Below are positions 45,441 to 55,170 of a DNA stretch of 64,000 nt, one piece after another. The notes beneath the pieces are model-generated. The model was not told the origin of the DNA. It did no database searches and worked only from the letters and a program-made list of their open reading frames with translations. The position numbers and the translations under genes are program-made. The stretch covers positions 62,001 to 126,000 of the forward strand of contig NZ_JRLF01000011.1 in the NCBI RefSeq assembly GCF_001404985.1. Reading direction: 5' to 3'. Source of the stretch: Flavobacterium aquidurense (lineage in GTDB: Bacteria; Bacteroidota; Bacteroidia; Flavobacteriales; Flavobacteriaceae). Each line of letters begins with the position of its first letter. Positions within the stretch are counted from its first letter, which is position 1.

Positions 45441-48400
45441 CTAATTTTTTTTCACTATAAAAAGTACTTTTTCTTTTATTTCAGCTTGTGGAATTGTTAT
45501 TTGTTTTCCTCCGCCAATATTTGCTTTCTTCGTTAAAATTCCTGTTGATGTGCTAATTTCATATACTTCGAAAGTTCCTTTGATATTAGAAAGATCAATT
45601 GAAATTTCCTGTGCTTTTTTAGTATAAAAAAGATAGCTTTTTCCTTTATTTTCCAGTTTCCAAAGATTATCTGAAAACGTATTGCCGCTAACCAGTTTCA
45701 TTTCGCTTAAAGCGGAATAAAATACAGGAAGTTCAACTTTTGGAATATTTGGTAAAGAAGCTCCTGCCATCAACGCTGGCCATCCAAATCTTGAAGACCC
45801 GTCTGTTGAATATAAAATTACTTTTTCAGGATATTTTTCGCGATATTCCCTAACGGCACGATACACCTGATCGTCAGTTTCTTTTCCTGTTTTTAGTTTT
45901 CTGGCGTGTTGTCTTGGAGCCAGATTTACTCCGCCTTGCGGTGCATAAGCAGTTCCGTCTTCTTTATAATACCAGTAACGAATGTCTATTAAGTCAACAG
46001 TTTTAATTCTTTTGGCATCGTTTAAAATAGCATCCTGAACATCTTTTGTAGCACTTAAGCCTATGATTCCGTTTTTATGGTTTTCGTCTTTCCATTTTTG
46101 GGCTTCATCAAGCCAGAATTCCATAAAATGAAGCGGACCTGTATATTCAGCACTTGTTAACTGAATTACATTGCTGTTTTCCTGAAAATTCTCCAGCGAT
46201 TTTCTAATGAAACTTTGGTGTAATTTTCTTCTTTCTACATTTGTAATATCATAAAACTGCTCTGCCATAAAAATACGTTTATCTCCAGCATAAGGCGGCG
46301 GTTCAGGGAAACCTGTATTGTTTATATTATTTGCAGAACGCCATGGTGAACTTGCCCAATGTGCTCCGGCTTCTAAAATATTATGCTGAAAATATTGCTG
46401 ATTGATCAATAATTGTCCGTTTGGTTCTGCCAGCTCAGCAAAACGAGCCAGACGGTTCCAATACCAATCGTTGTATTTTGTTAAATCGTATTTGCTTAAA
46501 TGGTCCCATGCCAAATCTTTTCCGCTTCTGGCAAAAGGCTGTTCGTAAAACGGCGGCCAAACATCATCATCGATACGGCGAACACGTTCATGATCATCCA
46601 TTCTGCGGTCGTACCACAAACCATAATTATGCTCAAGGGCAACTATATTATTTGCAGTTAAATAATCTACTGTTTCCTCTATTTTATCCGTGAGTCCTAC
46701 TCCGGTTCTTCCGGGAACAAATCGTGTAATATGAGGAGTTGATTTTTTAACGTCGTTGTCTAAAAGGCTTCCGCGCCACCATGCGACATTGGTTTCTTTT
46801 CCGGCGATTAGTTTTCCTTCAAAAGTTAATAATCCGTTTTCGATCTTTACTTTCGAAGTATTTACACTCGATTTATTCTGATCACTAATCTTTAAATCAT
46901 TGGCATTTTTAAGCCCTGAACTATTCGTGTTTATTGGGTTTGATTGTGAAACTTCTGCAATCCATTCCGGTAAACTTTTTGCGGTTGTAACTGAATTTTT
47001 AGTCAATTCTGCTGCAACTTCAATACTTGGACTTGAAGAAGGTTCAGAACCTAAATCGTAAATAAACGGTTGAACAGGAAGTTTTCCTAACCTGTTTTCT
47101 AATTGTGCATAAAATAAACTTCTTGGGTTAATGTGCCCATTTACATCTTTCCAATGTCCGTTTCCTGCAAATTGTCCCCAAACTCCAAACGCCCAGTTTT
47201 GCGCAGTTTGCGGACTGTAACATTCTATTTTTGATGCTGATGACTCCCAAATTACACTGTTTGCAGCAGTCCATCCTGCACCTCTTCCGTTTTGTTCTCT
47301 GTTATTGTAGCTTAACGCTTTTCCGTCGATGTTGGCAATATCAAATAAAACTCCTGTTGCCCAACTTCCAATTGCTCCGCTATTTTCAAAAGGCAAATGC
47401 GATTCGCATTGTACAAACACATTTGGTCCTGTGGTTCCAAAACCTCCAACAGCAAAGTCATGATAACCAAACTCTGAATAACAGCGCTGAAAAAGAGTTT
47501 GCTGTCCTTCTGTATAAAAAGTATGTCTTCTAAAAGAGGCAATTTCAGAAACGGGTTCTGTTGCGATACAATCTTCAACGGTAATTTGCTGCGAAGTTTT
47601 TAGAACTGTAACTGCCCCGCCTGCAAAATGTTTAAAATTAACTTGTTTAACCCAGGCATTTCGGGCATTTTCAATACTTATAGCTTGCCAGCGATGCTGT
47701 TCATCTTTTAAATTTGATGCATTATAAGTTGATTTTATCAAAATATTTTCGATTCCTATTTGCTCAATTCTTCCTAACCAGGAATATACAGTTACTTTTG
47801 AAGTTCCAAAAACATCATCAAGAGACATCGTTAAGGGTGCATTTAAAGTAACTTCATTTCCGCTTATTTGAGTTACAACTCTATTCCAGGTCATATCCCA
47901 ATCTCCTTTTTTCCAGCCAATCCAGGAGGTTTCTCCTCCAAAATCCTGCATGTTTAATTCTTTGATAAAATTGTCTGTCAAAGGTTTACTGATTTCTATT
48001 TCATCAGAAACTTTTAATTTAGACGTATTTTTTAATTGAATTTTCTGAGTTCCAAGTGGTGTATAAGCCGTATTGAATTCAAATGTATCTTTATAAACTT
48101 TATCATCAAGACCTAAAATTCGTACCAGAGCTTCTCGTTCTAATCCTGTTCCCAAAAGAATTGTTCCGGTTTCTGTATTTCCGCTTCCTCTTAAAACAAC
48201 GCCTGATTTTTTAATATATAAAGTTCCGCTGATTTTAAAAATCCCTTTGTCTAAAAGTACTGCTCCGCGAAAACCAGATTTATCAGGCTTAAGATTACTT
48301 ACATAATCAATCGCATTCTGTATTTTTTGAGTGGCATCTTGTTCTTGTTTTGGAACAAAAATTTTATTTTCCGGATTCGGAATTGCTTTTTCAGAATTCA

Positions 48401-48602
48401 TATATCCTGCAAAAGAAAAATCAGGAATTTGGTTTCCTAAATTATCAGCCGTAAAAGAAAGTTTCCCTTCTTTTGTTTTGATAATATCCGGGAAATTATT
48501 TTGTGCTGTTCCTGTATTAATACTTAAAAGCATCGCAAAAGCAGACAAAATTATTTTATCTTTTTGAAGAGAAATTATATTTTTTAGTTGAGTAAAATTC
48601 AT
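45441..48602 (-). CDS. Fusion of a parallel beta-helix and a DUF6298 barrel
   Basis: The 1,053-residue product has a signal peptide (AFAMLLSINTGTAQN). Residues about 80-500 form a right-handed beta-helix of the pectate-lyase-3 type, starting at KIQNAIDYVSNL with rungs such as GTLYIKKSGVVLRGSGN and NAWVKQVNFKHFAGG. After a Ser/Asn-rich linker, residues about 592-960 match DUF6298, which I read as a TIM-barrel-like domain (RGSLLDNDVKKSTPHITRF, EHNYGLWYDRRMDDHERVRR, VILYSTDGSSRFGWP). A short beta-sandwich tail ends the protein. No biochemical activity is known to me for DUF6298. The fusion suggests two successive cuts on one pectic structure. Confidence 0.8.
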   Translation of the reverse strand: MNFTQLKNIISLQKDKIILSAFAMLLSINTGTAQNNFPDIIKTKEGKLSFTADNLGNQIPDFSFAGYMNSEKAIPNPENKIFVPKQEQDATQKIQNAIDYVSNLKPDKSGFRGAVLLDKGIFKISGTLYIKKSGVVLRGSGNTETGTILLGTGLEREALVRILGLDDKVYKDTFEFNTAYTPLGTQKIQLKNTSKLKVSDEIEISKPLTDNFIKELNMQDFGGETSWIGWKKGDWDMTWNRVVTQISGNEVTLNAPLTMSLDDVFGTSKVTVYSWLGRIEQIGIENILIKSTYNASNLKDEQHRWQAISIENARNAWVKQVNFKHFAGGAVTVLKTSQQITVEDCIATEPVSEIASFRRHTFYTEGQQTLFQRCYSEFGYHDFAVGGFGTTGPNVFVQCESHLPFENSGAIGSWATGVLFDIANIDGKALSYNNREQNGRGAGWTAANSVIWESSASKIECYSPQTAQNWAFGVWGQFAGNGHWKDVNGHINPRSLFYAQLENRLGKLPVQPFIYDLGSEPSSSPSIEVAAELTKNSVTTAKSLPEWIAEVSQSNPINTNSSGLKNANDLKISDQNKSSVNTSKVKIENGLLTFEGKLIAGKETNVAWWRGSLLDNDVKKSTPHITRFVPGRTGVGLTDKIEETVDYLTANNIVALEHNYGLWYDRRMDDHERVRRIDDDVWPPFYEQPFARSGKDLAWDHLSKYDLTKYNDWYWNRLARFAELAEPNGQLLINQQYFQHNILEAGAHWASSPWRSANNINNTGFPEPPPYAGDKRIFMAEQFYDITNVERRKLHQSFIRKSLENFQENSNVIQLTSAEYTGPLHFMEFWLDEAQKWKDENHKNGIIGLSATKDVQDAILNDAKRIKTVDLIDIRYWYYKEDGTAYAPQGGVNLAPRQHARKLKTGKETDDQVYRAVREYREKYPEKVILYSTDGSSRFGWPALMAGASLPNIPKVELPVFYSALSEMKLVSGNTFSDNLWKLENKGKSYLFYTKKAQEISIDLSNIKGTFEVYEISTSTGILTKKANIGGGKQITIPQAEIKEKVLFIVKKN

Positions 48603-48627
48603 TTTACTTTTAGCTTTTTCAAATTTT

Positions 48628-48720
48628 AGAATATAGAAAATAGAGTACAGAATATAGATCTTTTCAAAGCTAATCTATTTTTTTTTACTGTCTATTTTCT
48701 ATATTCTTTATTCTATTCTG
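48628..48720. repeat. AGAATATAGAAAATAGA inverted repeat
   Basis: agaatatagaaaatagagta at the left pairs with tctattttctatattcttta at the right across about 93 bp. It lies between the DUF6298 gene and the pectate lyase gene. Confidence 0.65.
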
Positions 48721-48726
48721 TAATTT

Positions 48727-50436
48727 TTACTGCAATAATCCCTTTGATAATTTCGCCAATGTATCCGTATTATTTTCCGGTTTTGTCCAGTCTGTTTTAG
48801 ATTTTGGATCAATTCCGTTAAAATACTTTTCGATGTTGGTATATCCGTCTCCGTTTGAATCCTTATTTGCATCTGAAGCATCATTTGGATTTAATCCGAA
48901 TTTTTTCTCCCATGCATCCGGAATTCCGTCATTATCAGAATCTTTATAGGCTTTTCCTTTATAAACAGGATAACCGCCAACTTGGTCCGGATGGGTTATA
49001 ATTCCTTTTTTATAGGAATCTGCCGGTAATCTTCTTTTGATAAATTCTTTGCCAATTGCGTTTTCCAATCCATCTTTAGCTTCAATTTTTCCTGTACGAA
49101 CTTGTTTGATAATTCTTTCGTCTACAATATCTCGTTTTGGTAAAGTTGCCCCAACATTATTTAGTACAAATTCATACGCTTCTTCTGCCTTCATGATCGT
49201 AATCTTTGGCATAGAAAAAGGTTTTGATTGCTTAATTAGTTCTAAATACGATTTGGTTTCTGCTTCCGGAAGATCTTCTAATTGTACACCGCCGTTCCAG
49301 TTATCAACTGTAACTTCAGGAGATCCCTGAATATAATTTCCTGCAACATAAGCTCTTCCGTATGTTTTGGGTGTCATATATCCTGATTCTGGTTTTAAAA
49401 TCCTGTATCGAATAGGCTGATCTGAAGGTGTAATTGGACCGGGTTTAAAATAATTATTGATGATATTAAACATCGAACGATAATCTCCTCCGTCAAGAGA
49501 ACGGTTCCACCAATTGAAGATGACATTATTTACAAAATTAAAATCTCCGTACATCCCTATAGAAGCATTTCTGGAAATATTATCTGCCCATAAATTTCTC
49601 ATGAAAGTACTGTTTAATCCGCCAATAGTACTGCCAAAAGCATGATTGTAAGTATCTAATCCTTCAGATGAAATGGTATTTTGAATGGTAATGTTACATG
49701 CAGGCAATTTCTCTAATTTTGATTTGTCATTGGCTTGAAATTGATGTCTGTATAACGAAATATTTTCGTCTAATCCCCAGCTTACAGAGCAATGATCTAC
49801 AATAATATTCCCTATTGGGTTTCCGCCCAGTGCATCGTCTCTTCTGGTTACTTCTGTTGCTCCTCTGCGAAAACGCATATGCCTGATAATGACGTCATGT
49901 GTATCGATTTCTAAAGTTTCTCCTGCAATACAAATTCCGTCACCCGGAGCTGTCTGTCCTGCAATAGTAACGTAAGGCGCACGCATACTGATTCTCTTTT
50001 TTAACTGAATAATTCCCGAAACGTTAAATACAATTGTTCTTGCTCCAACAGCTTCACAAGCCTCACGAAAAGTTCCTTTACCGCTGTCTTCTAAACTGGT
50101 GACCACAAATATTTTTCCGCCTCTTCCTCCCTGAGTAAATGCTCCTCCGCCTTCGGCACCGGGAAATGCAGGGATATCTGCCCAAACAAAATCTTTTGGA
50201 TAAGATGCCCAAGGCAAATAAGGTTTTCCTTGTTTTGCTTCGGCCTGAATAATACTATAATTGGAAGTCCAGATTTCGTTTAACCTTTTCTCTTCATCGG
50301 CCAATAATGCATCGGCTTTTTCCTGAAGTGGTTTTGGAATTTGAGGATATTGGGCATATGCTGATGAAAAAACAGAACAGAAGGAAAATGCAATTAATGT
50401 TCGTTTCAAAATGCTGTGTGTGGAATTATTTTGCAT
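48727..50436 (-). CDS. PL1 pectate lyase with calcium-binding tail (copy 2 of the tandem)
   Basis: The 569-residue product has a signal peptide (FCSVFSSAYAQYP) and a PL1 beta-helix from about residue 90 (AFPGAEGGGAFTQGGRGG, TSLEDSGKGTFREACEAVG, TIAGQTAPGDGICIAGE, HMRFRRGATEVTRRDD). Near the C-terminus a thrombospondin-3/EF-hand-like stretch follows (DNDGIPDAWEKKFGLNPND, DSNGDGYTNIEKYFNG). It cleaves de-esterified homogalacturonan by beta-elimination, probably at the surface or in the periplasm, and needs calcium. The paralogue at 51358 is very similar, and the two flank a DUF3826 gene. Confidence 0.92.
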   Translation of the reverse strand: MQNNSTHSILKRTLIAFSFCSVFSSAYAQYPQIPKPLQEKADALLADEEKRLNEIWTSNYSIIQAEAKQGKPYLPWASYPKDFVWADIPAFPGAEGGGAFTQGGRGGKIFVVTSLEDSGKGTFREACEAVGARTIVFNVSGIIQLKKRISMRAPYVTIAGQTAPGDGICIAGETLEIDTHDVIIRHMRFRRGATEVTRRDDALGGNPIGNIIVDHCSVSWGLDENISLYRHQFQANDKSKLEKLPACNITIQNTISSEGLDTYNHAFGSTIGGLNSTFMRNLWADNISRNASIGMYGDFNFVNNVIFNWWNRSLDGGDYRSMFNIINNYFKPGPITPSDQPIRYRILKPESGYMTPKTYGRAYVAGNYIQGSPEVTVDNWNGGVQLEDLPEAETKSYLELIKQSKPFSMPKITIMKAEEAYEFVLNNVGATLPKRDIVDERIIKQVRTGKIEAKDGLENAIGKEFIKRRLPADSYKKGIITHPDQVGGYPVYKGKAYKDSDNDGIPDAWEKKFGLNPNDASDANKDSNGDGYTNIEKYFNGIDPKSKTDWTKPENNTDTLAKLSKGLLQ

Positions 50437-50461
50437 GAGAGTTGATATGTAAAGTTTTATG

Positions 50462-50530
50462 GTTTTCAGTCGCAGTCTCCGTTTTCAGTCTCCTTATACA
50501 TTGAAAACTGAAACTGCGACTGAAAACTCC
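50462..50530. repeat. TTTTCAGTCGCAG inverted repeat
   Basis: gttttcagtcgcagtctccg at 50462 pairs with actgcgactgaaaact at the other end, with the inner pair gttttcag / gaaaactg. It lies between the pectate lyase and DUF3826 genes. Confidence 0.7.
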
Positions 50531-50570
50531 CTAACAGATTTTTAAAACCAATTAGTCCTAAAATTAGAAT

Positions 50571-51242
50571 TTATTCTTTCGTTTTATTCTTTTCTCTTTC
50601 TTCAAGACGTTTATGCCAATCGGCACTTTCTTTGTTTAGATCGTAACCTTCTTTTGATAAATAATTATTGATTCTTCCTTTGTATTTCCCAAACCAACCG
50701 TGTTTTTCTTTAGATGATCCTCCATCCATAGCATGTTCTCTGGCTTCTACTAAGGCTTTATAAATATAATCTTTTTGTGCTGCTGTTAAATTTGGCAACA
50801 TGTCGTTGTAACCTGCAACCGTAATTGGCAAAACACCATAAGTCATTCCGTCTTTCACTTCGGTAATTTTATCTTCAGTCAGTTGTTTTCCCAACTTTTT
50901 AAGATAAGCTTTATGCAGTTTATCGATTGATTGATCTGCTTTTGACTTTAGTTTATCGATGCTTTCATTTTGCTTTTCTTTGTCTAAAGCAGTGTCTTCT
51001 TTTATTTTTTTGATTTCGGCATCTCTCCCATCCTGAATTTCGCTTAGATCCCTAAATTGCTGTGCAACGATGTCTATAACAGCTTTTTCTTTCTCTGGAT
51101 TTTTCAATCCTAATTTATCGACAATTTTAGCAGCTCTTTCGTTGGTTACTTTGATGTATTCCGGATCTAAATGCTGTTGTGCAATACTGGTAAAAAATAC
51201 CAAAAGCATCATCAAAACACTTGCTTTTTTTATTGACTTCAT
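50571..51242 (-). CDS. DUF3826 protein of a pectin locus
   Basis: The 223-residue product has a signal peptide (SVLMMLLVFFTSIAQQ) and is otherwise helical and lysine-rich. The family is recognised from HLDPEYIKVTNERAAKIVDK, TYGVLPITVAGYNDMLPNLT and KHGWFGKYKGRINNYLS. A heptad-like helical stretch covers about 75-130. No enzymatic signature is present, and DUF3826 has no established function that I know of. Its place between two pectate lyases suggests a helper role in the periplasm, for example binding oligogalacturonides or assisting the lyases. This is inference from context. Confidence 0.82.
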   Translation of the reverse strand: MKSIKKASVLMMLLVFFTSIAQQHLDPEYIKVTNERAAKIVDKLGLKNPEKEKAVIDIVAQQFRDLSEIQDGRDAEIKKIKEDTALDKEKQNESIDKLKSKADQSIDKLHKAYLKKLGKQLTEDKITEVKDGMTYGVLPITVAGYNDMLPNLTAAQKDYIYKALVEAREHAMDGGSSKEKHGWFGKYKGRINNYLSKEGYDLNKESADWHKRLEEREKNKTKE

Positions 51243-51276
51243 TTTAATAAAATTATGAATTACAATGTTATTTTTT

Positions 51277-51340
51277 AAAATCTGTTAGATCTACAAAATC
51301 TGTATGCTAATTTTTTCTCGCAGATTTAACAGATTTTTTT
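51277..51340. repeat. CGCAGATTT dispersed repeat
   Basis: aaaatctgttagatc at 51277 and ctcgcagatttaacagattt at the other end are the two arms of a short copy between the DUF3826 gene and the first pectate lyase. Confidence 0.6.
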
Positions 51341-51357
51341 TCTGAATTATTTCTAAA

Positions 51358-53061
51358 CTATTCTTGTAAAGACTTTGTTAGCGTCTCGTGATTGTTGTTT
51401 AGATCTTTCCAGTCGGTTTTTTGGTTTGGATCTGTACCGTTTAAATATTCTTCAATATTAGAATATCCGTCGTTATCTGAGTCTGTTTTAGCATCTGAAG
51501 GGTCATTTGGATTTAATCCGTTTTTCTTTTCCCATTTATCCGGCATTCCATCTTTATCTGTGTCTACATAAGGTTTTCCTTTGTATTCAGGATATCCGCC
51601 AACTTGAGAAATATCTGTAATGATTCCTTGCTTATAAGAATCCATTGGTAAACGTCTGTGTTCGAATTGATAAAATGTTTTTTTCTCTAATCCTTTTGCA
51701 TATTCAGGAACTCCAGTTTTAACGGTTCTTACGATTCTTTCGTCTACTTTATCTCTGATTGGTAAAGTGGCACCTACGTTTTTAAGTACAAAATCATACG
51801 ATTCCTGTGCTGTCATGAATTTATTGAACCATGGCATTGGAAATGGTCTGTCACTTTTCATTTTAGCAAAATAATCTTTGGCATCGTCATAGTTCATTAA
51901 CTCGCCTTTTTTATTCTCGATCTGAATTCCGCCATCCCAGTTGTCTTTTGTTACTTTATCATTATTGTTTACTACGTTTCCGTTTACATACGCTCTTCCA
52001 AAAACCATATAAGGTAATTTACTTCTTCCTGATTCCGGTTTTAAAATTCTGTAGCTAATTGGCTGTGTCAAATCTGTAACAGGACCCGGTTTATAAAAGT
52101 TATTGATAATGTTGTAGTTTGCAGTATAATCGCCGCCATCTGTTGATCTGTTGTACCAGTTGAAAACGACATTATTTACAAAATTGAAAATTCCGTTCCA
52201 TCCAATTGAAGGATTTCTACCGGCATTATTAGCCCACATATTTCTAACAAATGCACAATTTTCTCCTCCTAAAGTACTTCCAAAAGCATGATTGTAAGTG
52301 TCTAAAGCTTCTCCAAACAAACTGTTTTGGATGGTAATATTTACCGTTGGTTTTTTCTCATCCGGATATCCTGCACCAGGACTGTACATATGTCTGTAAA
52401 TGGACATATTCTCGTCTAATCCCCAAGTTGCAGAAACGTGGTCGATCATAATATTTCCAACAGGATTTCCTCCAATAGCGTCATCGCGACGGCCTACGAA
52501 AGTTTCGCCACGACGAAAACGCATATGTCTGATAATTACATCGTGAGTATCAATCCATACAGATTCTCCCGCAATACAAATTCCGTCTCCCGGAGCTGTT
52601 TGTCCGGCAATGGTAATGTAAGGGGCACGAATAATTAGCGGACTTTTGATTTTGATAATTCCGGCAACATTAAATACTACTATTCTTGCTCCTCCTTTTT
52701 CGCAGGCTTCACGTAAAGTTCCCGGTCCTCTGTCTTCCAGACTTGTAACGGTGTACACGTTTCCGCCACGGCCTCCGTATGTAAACATTCCTCCTCCTTC
52801 GGCTCCGGGGAAAGCTGGAATTTCTGCCTGAGGTAAATCATTTGGTCTTGATGCCCACGGAATGTATGGCTTACCATGTCTGGCTTCTTCTTCGATAATT
52901 ACAAGTGCTTTTTCCCAGGCTTCGTCAGAAAGTCTTGAAGCTTCTTCTTTAATTGCCTTTTCTTGTGCCTGAACTTCAGCACTTAGCTTTGGATATTGAG
53001 CGAAACACTCGAAATTTCCCACGACAACCAGAAATAGAATAGATAATACGGAATTTTTCAT
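51358..53061 (-). CDS. PL1 pectate lyase with calcium-binding tail (copy 1 of the tandem)
   Basis: The 567-residue product has a signal peptide (LFLVVVGNFECFAQYP) and the same layout as its neighbour: PL1 beta-helix (AFPGAEGGGMFTYGGRGG, TSLEDRGPGTLREACEKGG, HMRFRRGETFVGRRDD) and a C-terminal calcium-binding stretch (DKDGMPDKWEKKNGLNPND, DSDNDGYSNIEEYLNGTDP). It is the first gene after susD, behind the hairpin at 53097. The two tandem copies probably arose by duplication and differ in the substrate-facing loops, which may reflect different methylation or chain-length preferences. Confidence 0.92.
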   Translation of the reverse strand: MKNSVLSILFLVVVGNFECFAQYPKLSAEVQAQEKAIKEEASRLSDEAWEKALVIIEEEARHGKPYIPWASRPNDLPQAEIPAFPGAEGGGMFTYGGRGGNVYTVTSLEDRGPGTLREACEKGGARIVVFNVAGIIKIKSPLIIRAPYITIAGQTAPGDGICIAGESVWIDTHDVIIRHMRFRRGETFVGRRDDAIGGNPVGNIMIDHVSATWGLDENMSIYRHMYSPGAGYPDEKKPTVNITIQNSLFGEALDTYNHAFGSTLGGENCAFVRNMWANNAGRNPSIGWNGIFNFVNNVVFNWYNRSTDGGDYTANYNIINNFYKPGPVTDLTQPISYRILKPESGRSKLPYMVFGRAYVNGNVVNNNDKVTKDNWDGGIQIENKKGELMNYDDAKDYFAKMKSDRPFPMPWFNKFMTAQESYDFVLKNVGATLPIRDKVDERIVRTVKTGVPEYAKGLEKKTFYQFEHRRLPMDSYKQGIITDISQVGGYPEYKGKPYVDTDKDGMPDKWEKKNGLNPNDPSDAKTDSDNDGYSNIEEYLNGTDPNQKTDWKDLNNNHETLTKSLQE

Positions 53062-53096
53062 GTTAATTTTTAATTATGGTAATTCTTTTTAAACAA

Positions 53097-53126
53097 ATCA
53101 CCTGTATTTTTAGAAATACAGGTGAT
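53097..53126. terminator. Strong hairpin between susD and the first pectate lyase
   Basis: ATCACCTGTATTT and AAATACAGGTGAT are perfect 13-bp arms around a 4-base loop. On the minus strand the hairpin is followed by TTTGTTT, a weak U-tract, so partial termination or 3'-end stabilisation of a susCD mRNA is likely rather than full termination. Confidence 0.7.
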
Positions 53127-53165
53127 CGTTTTTTATGTTTTAATAAATCATTTTTGTGGCCAAAA

Positions 53166-55151
53166 CTATTCTTGGTAGTTAAAAGTTCCGCTACCGCCAT
53201 TAGCATCGTTCCAGCCTATGGTTTGTAATAACCAGGTATTTTGAGTTAAGGCTGTAGCATTTAATCCGCTTATGTAATAATTTGGATTAAATTTAATTTT
53301 AACTGCAGCGCCATTAAAATTATCCAAAGCAGTAACTAAAGGCGTACGTACAAAATTATTATTATAAAAAGTAGCCAAAGTTATCAATTGTGCCTGGAAA
53401 TTAGTTGCATCAGGATCAGCTACAACTGCTGCACGAGCTGCTGCCGTTATAGGATCTGTTTTTTCCGATGCTGCTGTATTTTTGTATTGTAAAAAGTTTC
53501 CTGTACGTTGTGTTCCGTTTATAGGTGCTAAACCTAATTTACTAACTGTACCACCGGTAATTCCAGGAAGTGTAGCATTATCATAAAGCATCCAACGCTG
53601 TACATCCCAATAACGTTTTCCTTCGTATGCAAGCTCAACTCTACGCTCATATAGTACAGCTTCGATAGCAGCATATTTATCTGCCAAAGTACCAATTCCG
53701 TAATTATTTGCAGACGGAATTCCAACACGGTTTCTAATTCTACCTAAATAAGCCAAAGTGTTACCTGTTTGTCCCAAAGCTGCATAACATTCAGCAATAT
53801 TTAATAAAAGCTCAGCATAACGATATTCAAAAATATCAGTTCCTGAATATTGGTAATTGGTTGCATTTGTAGCGGTTAAGTTTGTCATTTTTCGAACAAA
53901 AGCAGTACTTGATGCCGAACTGTTTCCATCAGCAAAACCAATTTTACTTGCACCGTCTACCCAGCGGTATGTCCATAAAGCTGCTGTAGTATTTTCTTTA
54001 TATGCCCATCTCACTCCGGAGAAAGCAAATGTTCTGTAAAATCTTGGATCACGATTTACAAAGAAAGTAAAATCATTATATCCGTTAGCTGCTGTAGGTC
54101 TTCTTCCATCTGCCAAAGGGAATAAATCGATCATTTCTTTTGGGGCAGGAGTTCCTCCTCCTGATCCACCCTGCCCTTGTAAACGAATTGCTTTTTCCCA
54201 AGAGTTGTTTGTCGTTTGGGCCGTATTACCCGGACCACAAAATTGTACTGTGATTGCTTCCGGACAGAAAGCATTATCTACAAGAAACATTTGCTCCCAT
54301 TGTTTTGCATTGCTTCCTACTAATCCGTAACCATCTGCTGTTAGTTGAGCTTCTGCTGCCAATCCTGCTTTTAGAGCGGCATCCCAACGGTCATTAGAAC
54401 CATCCCAGTTTTTATTGAATAACGGGCTTGCATAAGTTAATAATACGCGGGCTTTTTGTGCTAAAGCGGCTCCTTTTGTAACACGTCCGTAATTTGACCC
54501 TGCAGATGCCCATGTTCTCGGCAATAAACTTGCAGCCATGTCAAAATCTTTTACGATTTGTTCTACTACTTCAGAAACTTTTGCTCTTGGTAATTGAATT
54601 TCAGGATTGTCTGCTGCTGCTGCCTGAACTGTCGTTACAAGCGGAACACCTCCATAAGTACGCATTAAATCAAAATATTGCAAAGCACGTAAATAATACA
54701 TTTGTCCTTTTGCCTGATCGCGAAATGTTTTATCAAGGATGGCACCTTTTATATCAATATCTTCAAGTAAATTATTACATTCCCTAATTCTGTTATAAGG
54801 ATGATTTAATATCCCTGTTCCAATTTTAACACCATAATAACCACTGGCATCTGCTGCATTGATTAATGTTTTGTTTGGATTGATTAGATCTTGTGTACCT
54901 CCCAACTCTTCAGTAAGTCTTGAATTTGTATCTGTATATGATCCTACCAATGTCGCTATTGGTGATTTATAAGCACTAAAAAATTCATAATACTGATTGT
55001 CTACATATGCTTGTGTACGTTCCTGACTTTGATAGAAGGTATCATCATAAGAACCGTAATTCTTTTTGTCTTCCAGAAAGTCATCGCTACATGAAGCACC
55101 TAAAAGTATTGTAAGTGCTAATGTTATATATATATTAAATTTTGTTTTCAT
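53166..55151 (-). CDS. susD: SusD-like surface glycan-binding lipoprotein
   Basis: The product is 661 residues from the ATG at 55151, which begins the lipoprotein signal MKTKFNIYITLALTILLGAS before Cys; the ATG three codons upstream is less likely. It has the SusD/RagB layout: N-terminal SusD-like region with TPR helices (GQMYYLRALQYFDLMRTYGG) and a C-terminal part ending with IGWNDANGGSGTFNYQE. Family landmarks include YRYAELLLNIAECYAALGQ and VLYERRVELAYEGKRYWD. It caps the TonB-dependent transporter encoded just upstream (19-base gap) and captures pectic oligosaccharides at the cell surface. Confidence 0.95.
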   Translation of the reverse strand: MKTKFNIYITLALTILLGASCSDDFLEDKKNYGSYDDTFYQSQERTQAYVDNQYYEFFSAYKSPIATLVGSYTDTNSRLTEELGGTQDLINPNKTLINAADASGYYGVKIGTGILNHPYNRIRECNNLLEDIDIKGAILDKTFRDQAKGQMYYLRALQYFDLMRTYGGVPLVTTVQAAAADNPEIQLPRAKVSEVVEQIVKDFDMAASLLPRTWASAGSNYGRVTKGAALAQKARVLLTYASPLFNKNWDGSNDRWDAALKAGLAAEAQLTADGYGLVGSNAKQWEQMFLVDNAFCPEAITVQFCGPGNTAQTTNNSWEKAIRLQGQGGSGGGTPAPKEMIDLFPLADGRRPTAANGYNDFTFFVNRDPRFYRTFAFSGVRWAYKENTTAALWTYRWVDGASKIGFADGNSSASSTAFVRKMTNLTATNATNYQYSGTDIFEYRYAELLLNIAECYAALGQTGNTLAYLGRIRNRVGIPSANNYGIGTLADKYAAIEAVLYERRVELAYEGKRYWDVQRWMLYDNATLPGITGGTVSKLGLAPINGTQRTGNFLQYKNTAASEKTDPITAAARAAVVADPDATNFQAQLITLATFYNNNFVRTPLVTALDNFNGAAVKIKFNPNYYISGLNATALTQNTWLLQTIGWNDANGGSGTFNYQE

Positions 55152-55170
55152 AATTGTCATCGAATTTTAA

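Noticed and set aside
48727..53061. Dockerin domains at the ends of the pectate lyases
   Set aside because: The DxDxDG-type stretches are thrombospondin-3/EF-hand-like repeats; the paired dockerin pattern is absent, and cellulosomes are not expected here.
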